A DNA stretch of 64,000 nucleotides from Sambucus nigra (GCA_949130495.1 OX422219.1:261625111-261689110); one strand, 5' to 3'; counted from the first letter of the stretch, positions 21,771 to 31,038 are shown. Program-made: numbers and translations. The notes: a model not told the origin generated them from the sequence alone.

Positions 21771-22301
21771 ATGTAAGATTGTTATAATCAATGTGTCCAT
21801 TGGTGTTACTTAGGACTTCTCTTATTTTATGAGCAAATAAATTTGGTAAACCATTAATGAATTTTTCTTTCCAAAATGGTTCATTACTATCGTCTCTAAG
21901 CATAACTCGTGATGTGAAAACATCTTTGTACCATCTAAAATCACTTAAAGTTGGGCATCTAAGGTTACTTAGTTGATCATGAATCCTTGAGGTGATATTA
22001 CTTGGTGTTCCTAAAAAATGTTTTATTATTGTGAAAACTAAAGTGTTAACTCCATCTGGAATCCCCATTCCAATGTTTTCATCAAAAATTGGGGAATGTT
22101 TTTTATATGGTAGGTTTGGTTTATCTATCTTATTTTCAATAGATTCTAGTTGTTTTCCTAGAGTATTTAGGTATTGATTAGTGTAATTATTTTGTTCAAT
22201 AACCTTTTTGATTTCATCATTAGTAGAAGTAACTTTAAAGGGTGTAGCCACTACTTCTGTTCCCATGTGATTTACTAAAATGGTTTCTAGTGGAGGGTGA
22301 T
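21771..22301 (-). pseudogene. Piece G: inverted coat fragment with internal deletion
   Basis: Minus-strand ORF1 sequence. A region starting near HMGTEVVATPFKV is joined, at NLPYKK/PIFDENIGMG, to coat sequence that ends at NNLTY. Several hundred bases between them are missing. It breaks off at both sides into plus-strand viral pieces. Confidence 0.75.
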
Positions 22302-22540
22302 TTCTTCAGATAGACTTTATGAATGGAACATAGATGGATTATCTGAACAAGAAATTTTAAATAAGATGCAACACATATCTATGGTTGCCAACAATTACTT
22401 AAACAATCAAAACATTCCCCAAACAGAAATAGTTGAGCTATTAACCATGGAACACCAAGAAACTACTACGGATGAAGACATTGGAATGGGGATTCCAGAT
22501 GGAGTTATCCAGATGGAGTTATCCAGATGGAGTTAGCCAA
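22302..22540 (+). pseudogene. Piece H: mosaic of short coat fragments
   Basis: A coat stretch (SSDRLYEWNIDGLSEQEIL onward) runs to ELLTM. It is followed by short patches copied from two other ORF1 places (ETTTDED and IGMGIPDGV) and three tandem copies of ATCCAGATGGAGTT-type sequence near 22493-22535. It ends at the leader of copy E. The patchwork suggests repeated template switching during joining. Confidence 0.75.
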
Positions 22541-22546
22541 ACAAAC

Positions 22547-22570
22547 ATGAAAATTGTGAGGAGAAAATAG
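22547..22570 (+). CDS. Seven-codon upstream ORF before ORF1, copy E
   Basis: The same uORF as in copy D, ending 20 bases before the ORF1 ATG. Its identity in both copies reflects their common origin and does not prove function. Confidence 0.4.
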   Translation: MKIVRRK

Positions 22571-22590
22571 GTTCCTTAGAAGCTTTAAAA

Positions 22591-25500
22591 ATGAATAGAT
22601 TATTTAGGTCAAATTCTTTGGCTAGTTCTAGCTCTAGATCTTCTTTAGCTTTTCCCCCAGACATAATAAACGAAGAAGAACATGTTTATGAAGAAGTAAA
22701 TTTAGATTTAAATGATTGGAATATTCCCAAAGTCCCAACAAAAGAAATTTACAAAACCAGTTTTCTAAAGTCATCCTTTAATACTAATTACAATGTTAAA
22801 ACAGTTGAACATGTTTATGCTTTGAATAAAGAACATGATAGAATTCAATTATTAACTAGTGAAGCTATTACAAAACAAAGAAAAAATGGATTCAATTTCC
22901 TACACATAGGATTGATACAAGTAGCAGTCAAACCATTAACCAGTAAAGGAATAAATGCCTCTATTCTCCTATGTCTTAGAGATGCTAGACATACTAATTA
23001 CAACACCAGTATTTTAGGAATGATGGAATCAAGCCTATTTAATGGTCCAATACATTTTAACTGCTTTCCTGATTTTACGTTAAGTTTAACAGACCCTCAC
23101 ATATTAAAAACTATGACACTGAATATTAAAACATCTGGTTATGAAATGTTAGAAGGAAGTAAACCACTTGCTTTAATTTATAGAATTTATTACAAATGTT
23201 TAAGGACAAATCTAAATGTCCACGCTTTAGTAAAAAGCCCGAAAGATAAAACCCTTTTAATACAAAGCAGTACAAATGATGCTAATATTCAAGTCCCTAG
23301 GTCAATAAATTGGAAAGATATTAATTTACCAAACGATTGGTTATTAGAAAATGAAAATCATCCCAGAAAAGTACAAAACAATGCTATTAATCTAGAACGA
23401 ATCCAAGAATACCTTGATGGATCAGTTAGGATAAGTTTTGATCAACCACGATTTAGAAACCTCCATATTAGAGATGATAGTAAATCCAAAGATGATAATA
23501 AATCCCAAACAAGTTATTCAATAAGAAAAGATGAAGATTTAATACCCAGACGTAATCTTAAGTTAAAAGAAATTGATACAACCTCCCAAGTAAGTAAACC
23601 CTGCTATACAGCAACATCTAATTTTAATGATGATGAAGATCAACATTCCCCCACTCAAACAGATTTTGAAACAGGTTCAGTAAATCACCAATTATTAACA
23701 ATCAATAAAGACTATAAAACTGACATGATTAAACTAGGAGAAGATTTTGAGTCAAAAGAAAACCGTTCTAGACGACGGGCATATCGAGAAAAATATTCCC
23801 AAAGTGAAAAAGCTAGAATACTAAGAAAATGGAAAACTTTAATGAATGAATTAAGAACAGACATAAAATTTTTCGAGTATTTAGATAACTATTATCAAAC
23901 AATAAATGTCCTAACAAAAGTAAAATGGACAAAACAAGACAAAACAACAGTATCATCTAGTCACCCTCCACTAGAAACCATTTTAGTAAATCACATGGGA
24001 ACAGAAGTAGTGGCTACACCTTTTAAAGTTACTTCTACTAATGATGAAATCAAAAAGGTTATTGAACAAAATAATTACACTAATCAATACCTAAATACTC
24101 TAGGAAAACAACTAGAATCTATTGAAAATAAGATAGATAAACCAAACCTACCATATAAAAAAGAAATACCTTTAATTCAACTTCCAGAAGTCCGAAAAGG
24201 AGTAAGTTTACAAACAAAGTCTGAAAAGACTCTAGATAAAATAGAAAAAATGCTTAAAGACATCAAAGCAGAAGTCAAAGCAGAGTCATCAAAAACTATT
24301 ACAACTATTAACAAAAGTACTTATACAGACTCATCCCAAGAAACTACTACGGATGAAGATATCCAGACTATTGAAAACCAATTTACTAATGTTGAATTAA
24401 ATAGAATAAAAACTTCTAAAGTAGCTCCTACCACCTTAACAAAAAATTGGTATACTAGACCAACACCCCCAGATATGCAATATGAAGAAAGAAATGTTCA
24501 CAATCAATTTTCAGTTTCTTCAGATAGACTTTATGAATGGAACATAGATGGATTATCTGAACAAGAAATTTTAAATAAGATGCAACACATATCTATGGTT
24601 GCCAACAATTACTTAAACAATCAAAACATTCCCCAAACAGAAATAGTTGAGCTATTAACCATGGGATTCACAGGAACATTAAAATCTTGGTGGGATAAAC
24701 ATCTTACCGAAGAATCAAAGGAACAAATTAAATCTGCTGTCCAACAAGATGCTAATGGCCTCCCAATTTTTGATGAAAACATTGGAATGGGGATTCCAGA
24801 TGGAGTTAACACTTTAGTTTTCACAATAATAAAACATTTTTTAGGAACACCAAGTAATATCACCTCAAGGATTCATGATCAACTAAGTAACCTTAGATGC
24901 CCAACTTTAAGTGATTTTAGATGGTACAAAGATGTTTTCACATCACGAGTAATGCTTAGAGACGATAGTAATGAACCATTTTGGAAAGAAAAATTCATTA
25001 ATGGTTTACCAAATTTATTTGCTCATAAAATAAGAGAAGTCCTAAGTAACACCAATGGACACATTGATTATAACAATCTTACATATGGAGACATAATAAG
25101 TACAATCCAGAAAGAAGGATTAAAAATGTGTATAGATATGAAAATAAGTAAACAGGCTAATAAAGAAAAATTAAAAGCAAAATACGAAATGGGAAATTTT
25201 TGTGAACAATACGGCTTAAACCCTGTTGCACCATCAAGAAATAAAAAATATAAGTCATATCCAAAACGATATGAGAAACATAGAAAAAACTATTTCAAAA
25301 ACAACAAATTTTACAATAAAGAAAATAAGGAATTTTATAAAAAACACAAAAAACCACAAACTAATAAGAAAAGTGACAAGAGTAAAGTAAAATGTTATAA
25401 ATGTGGAAAAACGGGTCACTACAAATCTGAATGTAAAGTAAAATCCCAAATTAACCAGTTACAATTATCATCTGAAGTAACACAGGAAATATATAAAATT

Positions 25501-28023
25501 TTTGAACTAAAAAATTCTTCTAGTGAAGGTGAAATAAACACTGATTACGAATCATCAAGTTACTATGAATCCGGTACAAATTCTAGCTCTCCAGATATAA
25601 ATTTAGGATGTAAGGACAATTGCTGTAAAACTATTAATGTCCTCACTAAACAGGAAGAACAGGAAGAACTATTAATCGATTTAATTGGAAAAATAGAAAA
25701 CCGAGATTTAAAATCACAATACCTATCAAAATTTAAAAAATTATTATCTAAAGAAGAAGATACTGGAAAGAAACAACATAAGATAAGTCTTGATAATACT
25801 CTAAAACGATTTAAAACTCACAAAGAAATTACATTACAAGATCTTCAACGAGAAGTTAACATAATTAAACAAGATATCAAAGACATCAAAATAGAAAGTA
25901 AAGAGTTAAAACAAGATATCACTATTTTAAAAGTTGACCAAACCTTCCAAAAGCAAAAAGTTATCTCCTCAGAAAGTGAACCAGAGGATGACAAAATAGT
26001 AACAGAGGAAGAAACAGATCAACAATTAAATATCATAAACCAAATTAATTTGCAAAAGTGGCATGTACAAGTAACTTTAATCATTGACAAAGAATATGAA
26101 GTAAAAGTCATAGCATTAATTGATTCAGGCGCGGATTTAAATTGCCTACAAGAAGGATTAATTCCAACCCGGTATTATCATAAAACATCTGAACGATTAA
26201 ACTCAGCCAATGGAAGTAAAATGCAAATCAAATACAAATTACCCAAAGCTCATATTTGTCAAAATAATGTATGTTACAAAACACCTTTCGTTTTAGTAAA
26301 AAATATGACAGACAAAGTAATCCTAGGAATCCCTTTTCTTTGCCTTTTATATCCATTTACAACTAGTGACACTGGAATAACCTCAATAGCCTTCGGACAA
26401 CAAGTAAAATTCGAATTTCTCTCAAAACCAGAAATCAGGGATTTAAAAACTCTCAGAGAATTTTCAATATCAATCAAGCGTCTTCAATATAAGAGAAAAC
26501 AATTAAATTTTCTAAATGAAGAAATAAGATACAAAAGAATTGAAGAACAACTTACTAATAAACCTCTCCAAGATGAAATAGAAAAATTCAAGATAAAAAT
26601 CACAAATGAAATCTGTTCTGATCTACCAAATGCCTTCTTACATAGAAAGAAACATATAGTAACCTTACCATACACCAAGGATTTTAGTGAAAAATTTATT
26701 CCTACAAAAGCAAGACCTATTCAAATGAATCAAGAAGATATGGAACTATGTAAAGATGAAATTAATGGGTTGTTACAAAAAGGAATTATAAGGAAAAGTA
26801 AATCTCCCTGGTCATGCCCCGCATTCTATGTCAGAAAAAATGCTGAGTTAGAAAGAGGAGTTCCCAGGTTAGTCATCAATTACAAACCACTTAATAAAGT
26901 TTTAGAATGGATAAGATATCCAATCCCAAATAAACGCGACCTCATGAACCGATTAAATCAAGCAACAATTTTTTCCAAGTTTGATATGAAGAGTGGATTT
27001 TGGCAAATACAAATCCATGAAAAAGATAGATACAAAACCGCATTCACAACCCCATTTGGTCACTATGAGTGGTGTGTCATGCCGTTTGGCTTAAAAAATG
27101 CACCTAGTGAATTCCAGAATATCATGAATGAAATATTTAATCCTTCATCCCATTTCACGATTGTCTACATTGATGATGTCCTCATCTATTCCCACACACT
27201 CGAAGAACACTGGAAACACTTAAAATTATTTTTTGAACTAATAAAAACTAATGGTTTAGTAGTTTCAGCCTCAAAAATCAATTTATTTCAAACAAAGGTC
27301 CGATTTTTAGGTCATAACATTTATCAAGAAAAAATTAGTCCCATAGATAGAGCCATTCAATTTGCTGATAAATTTCCTGATGAAATCCTCGAAAAAACGC
27401 AACTCCAAAGGTTTCTAGGATCATTAAACTACATTGCCGAATTTTATCCAAATCTTCGCAAACAATGCAAACCATTATTTGAGAGACTACAATGTAACCC
27501 TCCTCCTTGGACTTTAGAACATACCTCGATAGTCCAAAACGTAAAAAAACATGTTAAAACCCTACCTTGTCTCGGTCTTTCTACACCCAATTCATTCAAA
27601 ATCATTGAAATCGATGCCTCTGACATTGGCTACGGAGGTATTCTTAAACAGAAAATCAACCCTCATTCCCCTGAGCAAATTGTTCGATTCTATTCCGGAG
27701 TCTGGAACAAAGCGCAAAGTAATTATAGTACTATTAAAAAGGAAATATTATCTATTGTTTTATGTGTTTCGAAATTTCAGAGTGACATTTTAAATCAAAA
27801 GTTTTTAATCCGTGTAGATTGTAAAAGTGCTAAATATGTTTTAGAAAAGGATGTCCACAATATTGCTTCCAAACAAATTTTTGCTAGATGGCAATCTATA
27901 TTAAGCATTTTTGATTTCGATATTGACTATATTAAAGGAAGTGAGAATTCAATTCCTGATTTTCTCACACGTGAATTTCTACAGAATAACAATGACGGAG
28001 AAAAATCCCCAGAAGACACCTAG
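22591..28023 (+). CDS. Copy E: ORF1 polyprotein (movement, coat, protease, RT, RNase H), open
   Basis: An uninterrupted frame of 1,810 codons. Residues about 1-290 are a 30K-type movement protein (HIGLIQVAVKPL, LRDARH). A charged, coiled-coil-like linker follows at about 490-580, then the coat region to about 930 and a zinc knuckle CYKCGKTGHYKSEC at about 935-948. The aspartic protease DSGAD is at about 1178, RT with FDMKSGF and YIDD (about 1526) comes next, and RNase H with an IDASD motif is at about 1675. There is no integrase, as expected of a pararetrovirus. The start matches copies A and D. Immediately upstream are scraps H and G, not a complete viral promoter. The nearest intact viral TATA box upstream is copy D's at 19642. 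Whether it is expressed cannot be told. Confidence 0.88.
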   Translation: MNRLFRSNSLASSSSRSSLAFPPDIINEEEHVYEEVNLDLNDWNIPKVPTKEIYKTSFLKSSFNTNYNVKTVEHVYALNKEHDRIQLLTSEAITKQRKNGFNFLHIGLIQVAVKPLTSKGINASILLCLRDARHTNYNTSILGMMESSLFNGPIHFNCFPDFTLSLTDPHILKTMTLNIKTSGYEMLEGSKPLALIYRIYYKCLRTNLNVHALVKSPKDKTLLIQSSTNDANIQVPRSINWKDINLPNDWLLENENHPRKVQNNAINLERIQEYLDGSVRISFDQPRFRNLHIRDDSKSKDDNKSQTSYSIRKDEDLIPRRNLKLKEIDTTSQVSKPCYTATSNFNDDEDQHSPTQTDFETGSVNHQLLTINKDYKTDMIKLGEDFESKENRSRRRAYREKYSQSEKARILRKWKTLMNELRTDIKFFEYLDNYYQTINVLTKVKWTKQDKTTVSSSHPPLETILVNHMGTEVVATPFKVTSTNDEIKKVIEQNNYTNQYLNTLGKQLESIENKIDKPNLPYKKEIPLIQLPEVRKGVSLQTKSEKTLDKIEKMLKDIKAEVKAESSKTITTINKSTYTDSSQETTTDEDIQTIENQFTNVELNRIKTSKVAPTTLTKNWYTRPTPPDMQYEERNVHNQFSVSSDRLYEWNIDGLSEQEILNKMQHISMVANNYLNNQNIPQTEIVELLTMGFTGTLKSWWDKHLTEESKEQIKSAVQQDANGLPIFDENIGMGIPDGVNTLVFTIIKHFLGTPSNITSRIHDQLSNLRCPTLSDFRWYKDVFTSRVMLRDDSNEPFWKEKFINGLPNLFAHKIREVLSNTNGHIDYNNLTYGDIISTIQKEGLKMCIDMKISKQANKEKLKAKYEMGNFCEQYGLNPVAPSRNKKYKSYPKRYEKHRKNYFKNNKFYNKENKEFYKKHKKPQTNKKSDKSKVKCYKCGKTGHYKSECKVKSQINQLQLSSEVTQEIYKIFELKNSSSEGEINTDYESSSYYESGTNSSSPDINLGCKDNCCKTINVLTKQEEQEELLIDLIGKIENRDLKSQYLSKFKKLLSKEEDTGKKQHKISLDNTLKRFKTHKEITLQDLQREVNIIKQDIKDIKIESKELKQDITILKVDQTFQKQKVISSESEPEDDKIVTEEETDQQLNIINQINLQKWHVQVTLIIDKEYEVKVIALIDSGADLNCLQEGLIPTRYYHKTSERLNSANGSKMQIKYKLPKAHICQNNVCYKTPFVLVKNMTDKVILGIPFLCLLYPFTTSDTGITSIAFGQQVKFEFLSKPEIRDLKTLREFSISIKRLQYKRKQLNFLNEEIRYKRIEEQLTNKPLQDEIEKFKIKITNEICSDLPNAFLHRKKHIVTLPYTKDFSEKFIPTKARPIQMNQEDMELCKDEINGLLQKGIIRKSKSPWSCPAFYVRKNAELERGVPRLVINYKPLNKVLEWIRYPIPNKRDLMNRLNQATIFSKFDMKSGFWQIQIHEKDRYKTAFTTPFGHYEWCVMPFGLKNAPSEFQNIMNEIFNPSSHFTIVYIDDVLIYSHTLEEHWKHLKLFFELIKTNGLVVSASKINLFQTKVRFLGHNIYQEKISPIDRAIQFADKFPDEILEKTQLQRFLGSLNYIAEFYPNLRKQCKPLFERLQCNPPPWTLEHTSIVQNVKKHVKTLPCLGLSTPNSFKIIEIDASDIGYGGILKQKINPHSPEQIVRFYSGVWNKAQSNYSTIKKEILSIVLCVSKFQSDILNQKFLIRVDCKSAKYVLEKDVHNIASKQIFARWQSILSIFDFDIDYIKGSENSIPDFLTREFLQNNNDGEKSPEDT

Positions 28024-29239
28024 AGCTCTTGCTCTACCCACAAGCCAATCTTCTACTAAACTTGCATCCCCTCTCCAAGTTACAAACAGATACCAGGTCC
28101 TTGGAAACATCCCAAGACCAAATTTTAGTTACAGTTCCACTCTTGCCACTCCTGCAGAGTTTGGACCTTCTTCCAGTCAATACCTAGTCAATGACCCATT
28201 TGCTCCTCAGCCGATTCAACAGATTACTAAAACCAAATTTTATAATCATCCTACCAGAACTGATTATGTGCTCAAACCAAAATTTTCAAATCTATTTTCT
28301 ATTGAGCCAAATCACAACCATATTAAAAATCCCATTGATTTAATAAAAAACTATTTTCCCCATTCTTGGCATTTTACTCCCCATCATCCTGCCAAGACTT
28401 TAAAATTTTACATGGATATCCTCTACTCCTCAGAATCAGTTCGTATTAAAGCCATCACTGATCGCAACGATTCGTCAAGGATTCTTTACCATTCCTTGCA
28501 TATTAATAATATAATCTCTCTTCAAGATTGGGGATCTCATCCCTCCATTCTAAAATCACTTCCAAGTCACCAAATTCAATTCAGTTATTATGATTATATT
28601 GAAGCATGGTTTAAAGTTCTCCTTTACCAAAATGAATCATTCACTCACTCTTGGTTCCTTTGTTTTGATCAAAAATTCAAAAGTCAAATTCCTTCCTGGT
28701 TTTCCCGGTGGTGGACACAACATGGTTCTATCCCAGAAATCCTACCTATCGACCTGCAAGAACAAGTTAAATATTTTTCTACAGCTTTTAAAATAAATGA
28801 TCATAACTCCCAGTTCCCAGTTTTACTTTTATTCTGCAGCAAATACAAAGTTCCATGGATATTCAAGTGGCAATATGCTATGCAACAGCCAACAATGGTT
28901 CGACAATTTTATGTTAAATGGTGGGACTCTTTCAATCATCAAAGGATTATTAATGCTGTCCAAATGGAGTTTCCTTGCCAGCCAATCATTCCAGTTCAGG
29001 CAGTTCAAGTAACAAAGAAATCCAGTCAAAGTTCTATGGATACAACATTAGCCAAGTCAAAGAAATCCCAGCAGCTCAAAGATCTAGCGAAACAGCTCCT
29101 TCTTCAAGCTGAAGCAGAAGATGAAAATTATTGTTCTCCCACTTCTTCTAATGAATCAACAAACAGTCACCAAGTTAACACATCGGATCCATATTCAAGT
29201 TCTTTATTCCAAGATGCTCAGGACCCTTACAGTCTGTAA
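27992..29239 (+). CDS. Copy E: ORF2 protein of unknown function, open
   Basis: A 415-codon frame from MTEKNPQ, overlapping the end of ORF1 by 32 nt in another frame, so translation may depend on re-initiation or on the polycistronic mechanisms known in Caulimoviridae. An earlier in-frame ATG exists at 27911. The features seen are a Pro/Ser-rich N-terminus (about 1-80), an aromatic-rich middle (about 100-340), a Lys/Gln helix-like stretch (about 350-380) and an acidic Ser-rich tail. It is nearly identical to copy D. It shows no resemblance by eye to the caulimovirus transactivator or to any host family I know. Confidence 0.8.
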   Translation: MTEKNPQKTPRALALPTSQSSTKLASPLQVTNRYQVLGNIPRPNFSYSSTLATPAEFGPSSSQYLVNDPFAPQPIQQITKTKFYNHPTRTDYVLKPKFSNLFSIEPNHNHIKNPIDLIKNYFPHSWHFTPHHPAKTLKFYMDILYSSESVRIKAITDRNDSSRILYHSLHINNIISLQDWGSHPSILKSLPSHQIQFSYYDYIEAWFKVLLYQNESFTHSWFLCFDQKFKSQIPSWFSRWWTQHGSIPEILPIDLQEQVKYFSTAFKINDHNSQFPVLLLFCSKYKVPWIFKWQYAMQQPTMVRQFYVKWWDSFNHQRIINAVQMEFPCQPIIPVQAVQVTKKSSQSSMDTTLAKSKKSQQLKDLAKQLLLQAEAEDENYCSPTSSNESTNSHQVNTSDPYSSSLFQDAQDPYSL

Positions 29240-29996
29240 TAAATTAAATCCGTTTACCCCCAGGTGAAATTATTTACCCCAGTCAAAGTTACCCCCCCCG
29301 GTGAAATTATATTTACCCCAGGTGAAAGTCAAAGTTACCCCAGGTTAAAATCAGTTTACCCAGGTTAAAATCAGTTTACCCATTTACCCGTCCTATTTAC
29401 CCCAGGTGAAAATCATTTCGTCGATTTACCCCAGGTGAAAGTCAAAGTTACCCCAGGTTAAAATCAGTTTACCCAGTCAAAGTTACCCCAGGTTAAATCA
29501 GTTTACCCAGGTTAAAATCAGTTTACCCATTTACCCGTCCGATTTACCCCAGGTGAAAGTCAAAGTTACCCCAGGTTAAAATCAGTTTACCCATTTACCC
29601 GTCCTATTTACCCCAGGTGAAAATCATTTCGTCGATTTACCCCAGGTGAAAGTCAAAGTTACCCCAGGTTAAAATCAGTTTACCCATTTACCCGTCCTAT
29701 TTACCCCCGGTAAATGGAATTACCCCAATGAAATCTGCAGCTATAAATACCAAGCTCATTCTAGTCATTAATCAGAGTCCAATTCCCTACGACTAAAAAC
29801 ACTCTCAAAACTCTCTCTCTACTACATTCTCAGTTTATGTTCTGTATTAAACATTATGCTTTCAAGTTCATCCAGTTCAACTAGCTGTATTAATCAGTAA
29901 TTTTGTAAGTTTACTTTCAGTTATTTCAGTTATTGTAATTTATGTTCTTCGTGTTCTTCAGTTTTCAGTATTAATAATTTCTGTTTTTATTATATG
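29240..29996 (+). promoter_or_regulatory. Copy E: intergenic repeat array, TATA box and leader
   Basis: The array at about 29255-29710 consists of TTTACCCCAGGTGAAA, GTTACCCCAGGTTAAAATC and TTTACCCATTTACCCGTCC units that recombine into longer repeats of about 90 bases. The TATA box TATAAATA is at 29742-29749. The leader continues to about 29992 and extends beyond the point where copy D's leader is cut. It would direct transcription to the right, into scrap I and LARD DNA. Confidence 0.7.
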
Positions 29997-30010
29997 CGCT
30001 GCTTCCCTTT

Positions 30011-30018
30011 TGGTATCA
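30011..30018 (+). other. Possible remnant of viral tRNA-Met primer binding site
   Basis: TGGTATCA equals the first eight bases of the plant tRNA-Met primer site TGGTATCAGAGC. It lies at the very end of copy E's leader, where Caulimoviridae carry this site, and the viral match ends right after it. Eight bases can match by chance. Confidence 0.4.
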
Positions 30019-30028
30019 ACTATTATAT

Positions 30029-30345
30029 GTTTGGGGAATGTTTTGATTGTTTAAGTAATTGTTGGCAACCATAGATATGTGTTGCATCTTATTTAAAATT
30101 TCTTGTTCAGATAATCCATCTATGTTCCATTCATAAAGTCTATCTGAAGAAACTGAAAATTGATTGTGAACATTTCTTTCTTCATATTGCATATCTGGGG
30201 GTGTTGGTCTAGTATACCAATTTTTTGTTAAGGTGGTAGGAGCTACTTTAGAAGTTTTTATTCTATTTAATTCAACATTAGTAAATTGGTTTTCAATAGT
30301 CTGGATATCTTCATCCGTAGTAGTTTCTTGGGATGAGTCTGTTTG
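30029..30345 (-). pseudogene. Piece I: inverted coat-region scrap at right border
   Basis: Minus-strand ORF1 sequence (from TDSSQETTTDED to NNQNIPQT). At its right end a short patch TTTGGGGAA, copied from the sequence at its own left end, precedes the (AT)n tract. The open frame read from 30471 joins it to LARD sequence by chance. Confidence 0.75.
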
Positions 30346-30347
30346 GG

Positions 30348-30402
30348 GAATAATATATATATATATATATGTAGATATATACATATATATACACAATATA
30401 TC
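30348..30402. repeat. (AT)n tract at right border of the viral cluster
   Basis: AT-dinucleotide sequence, partly degenerate (ATATATGTAGATATATACATATATATACAC). It marks the return to LARD internal DNA and pairs with the tract at 5419-5507. Confidence 0.85.
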
Positions 30403-31038
30403 AACACCCGCCTCTATGGCGAATAAAGGAAAATAAAATTCCGTTATTGCGGAAAACACATAAACACACATGATATTATGTTATTGTGACCGCCATAACT
30501 CAAATTACACACACGAGTCCAGGGCTAACTAATACCGCGACTTTATCTAGCCACGCCAATTATACCTCCTAGATTGAGGTACAACTCATAACGACATCCT
30601 TCTCGTTCCGACTAAATCGTGGGGACTCACGGTTAAGACTATCCGTAAGATCCCTTTCGAACCCTCAACTTCAATGAGGAATTCAACTTTAGTACCACTC
30701 TCAACTTCAGCGGTACTGCGGTAATCCTAACTACCATTATTTAGTAGTCGCCGCCAAAATCCTTAGCAATCACCATAAGGAGAGTGACCTCTACTATGGT
30801 CCTCATCCCAAACTTCTACCAGCTGCTCCAGCTAAGCCTCACCTCCTTCTACCATTCAAGCTCCGCACACGATTCTCAAATGAGCGCGCAAAAGATTTCT
30901 ATAATCTCATAATATGGCAGGAGAACGAAATCTCACAATAGAAATCAACAATCCTAGTCCTCAGGCTCTATAACAAATGAGAGCAACACTGAAAGCGTAG
31001 TACGTCCTCACAGATTCCTAAGGACACTAGAACCTGAT
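30403..31038 (-). other. LARD internal region, 5' portion, non-coding
   Basis: About 640 bases between the viral cluster and the PBS, with no retrotransposon domain in any frame. In minus-strand order it follows the PBS, so it is the 5' untranslated part where packaging signals would be expected. That role is inference. Confidence 0.6.

Larger units (their letters stand above)
5508..30345. other. Endogenous Florendovirus-like pararetrovirus cluster
   Basis: About 24.8 kb made up of Caulimoviridae sequence in both orientations. The order is A(-) 5508-8704, B(+) 8710-9521, C(-) 9522-12440, D(+) about 12460-19896, F(+) about 19893-21770, G(-) about 21771-22301, H(+) about 22302-22540, E(+) about 22540-30018 and I(-) about 30029-30345. 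The assignment rests on a single ORF1 running movement protein, coat zinc knuckle, aspartic protease, RT and RNase H, plus one overlapping downstream ORF2 unlike known proteins, with no integrase. That layout is known for florendoviruses, old endogenous pararetroviruses of flowering plants. Petuvirus was considered but lacks this second ORF. Confidence 0.85.

Noticed and set aside
22591..28023. ORF1 as a Ty3/gypsy gag-pol or Petuvirus
   Set aside because: It starts with a 30K movement protein and has no integrase. A second overlapping ORF follows, unlike Petuvirus with its single ORF.
29255..29710. TTTACCC repeats as interstitial telomere or CRISPR-like array
   Set aside because: The plant telomere unit is TTTAGGG/CCCTAAA, which this is not. 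There are no unique spacers of even length, and the array belongs to the viral intergenic region.
30016..30471. 151-codon frame with a hydrophobic leader resembling a signal peptide
   Set aside because: The leader is LARD DNA and AT repeat read through into scrap I.
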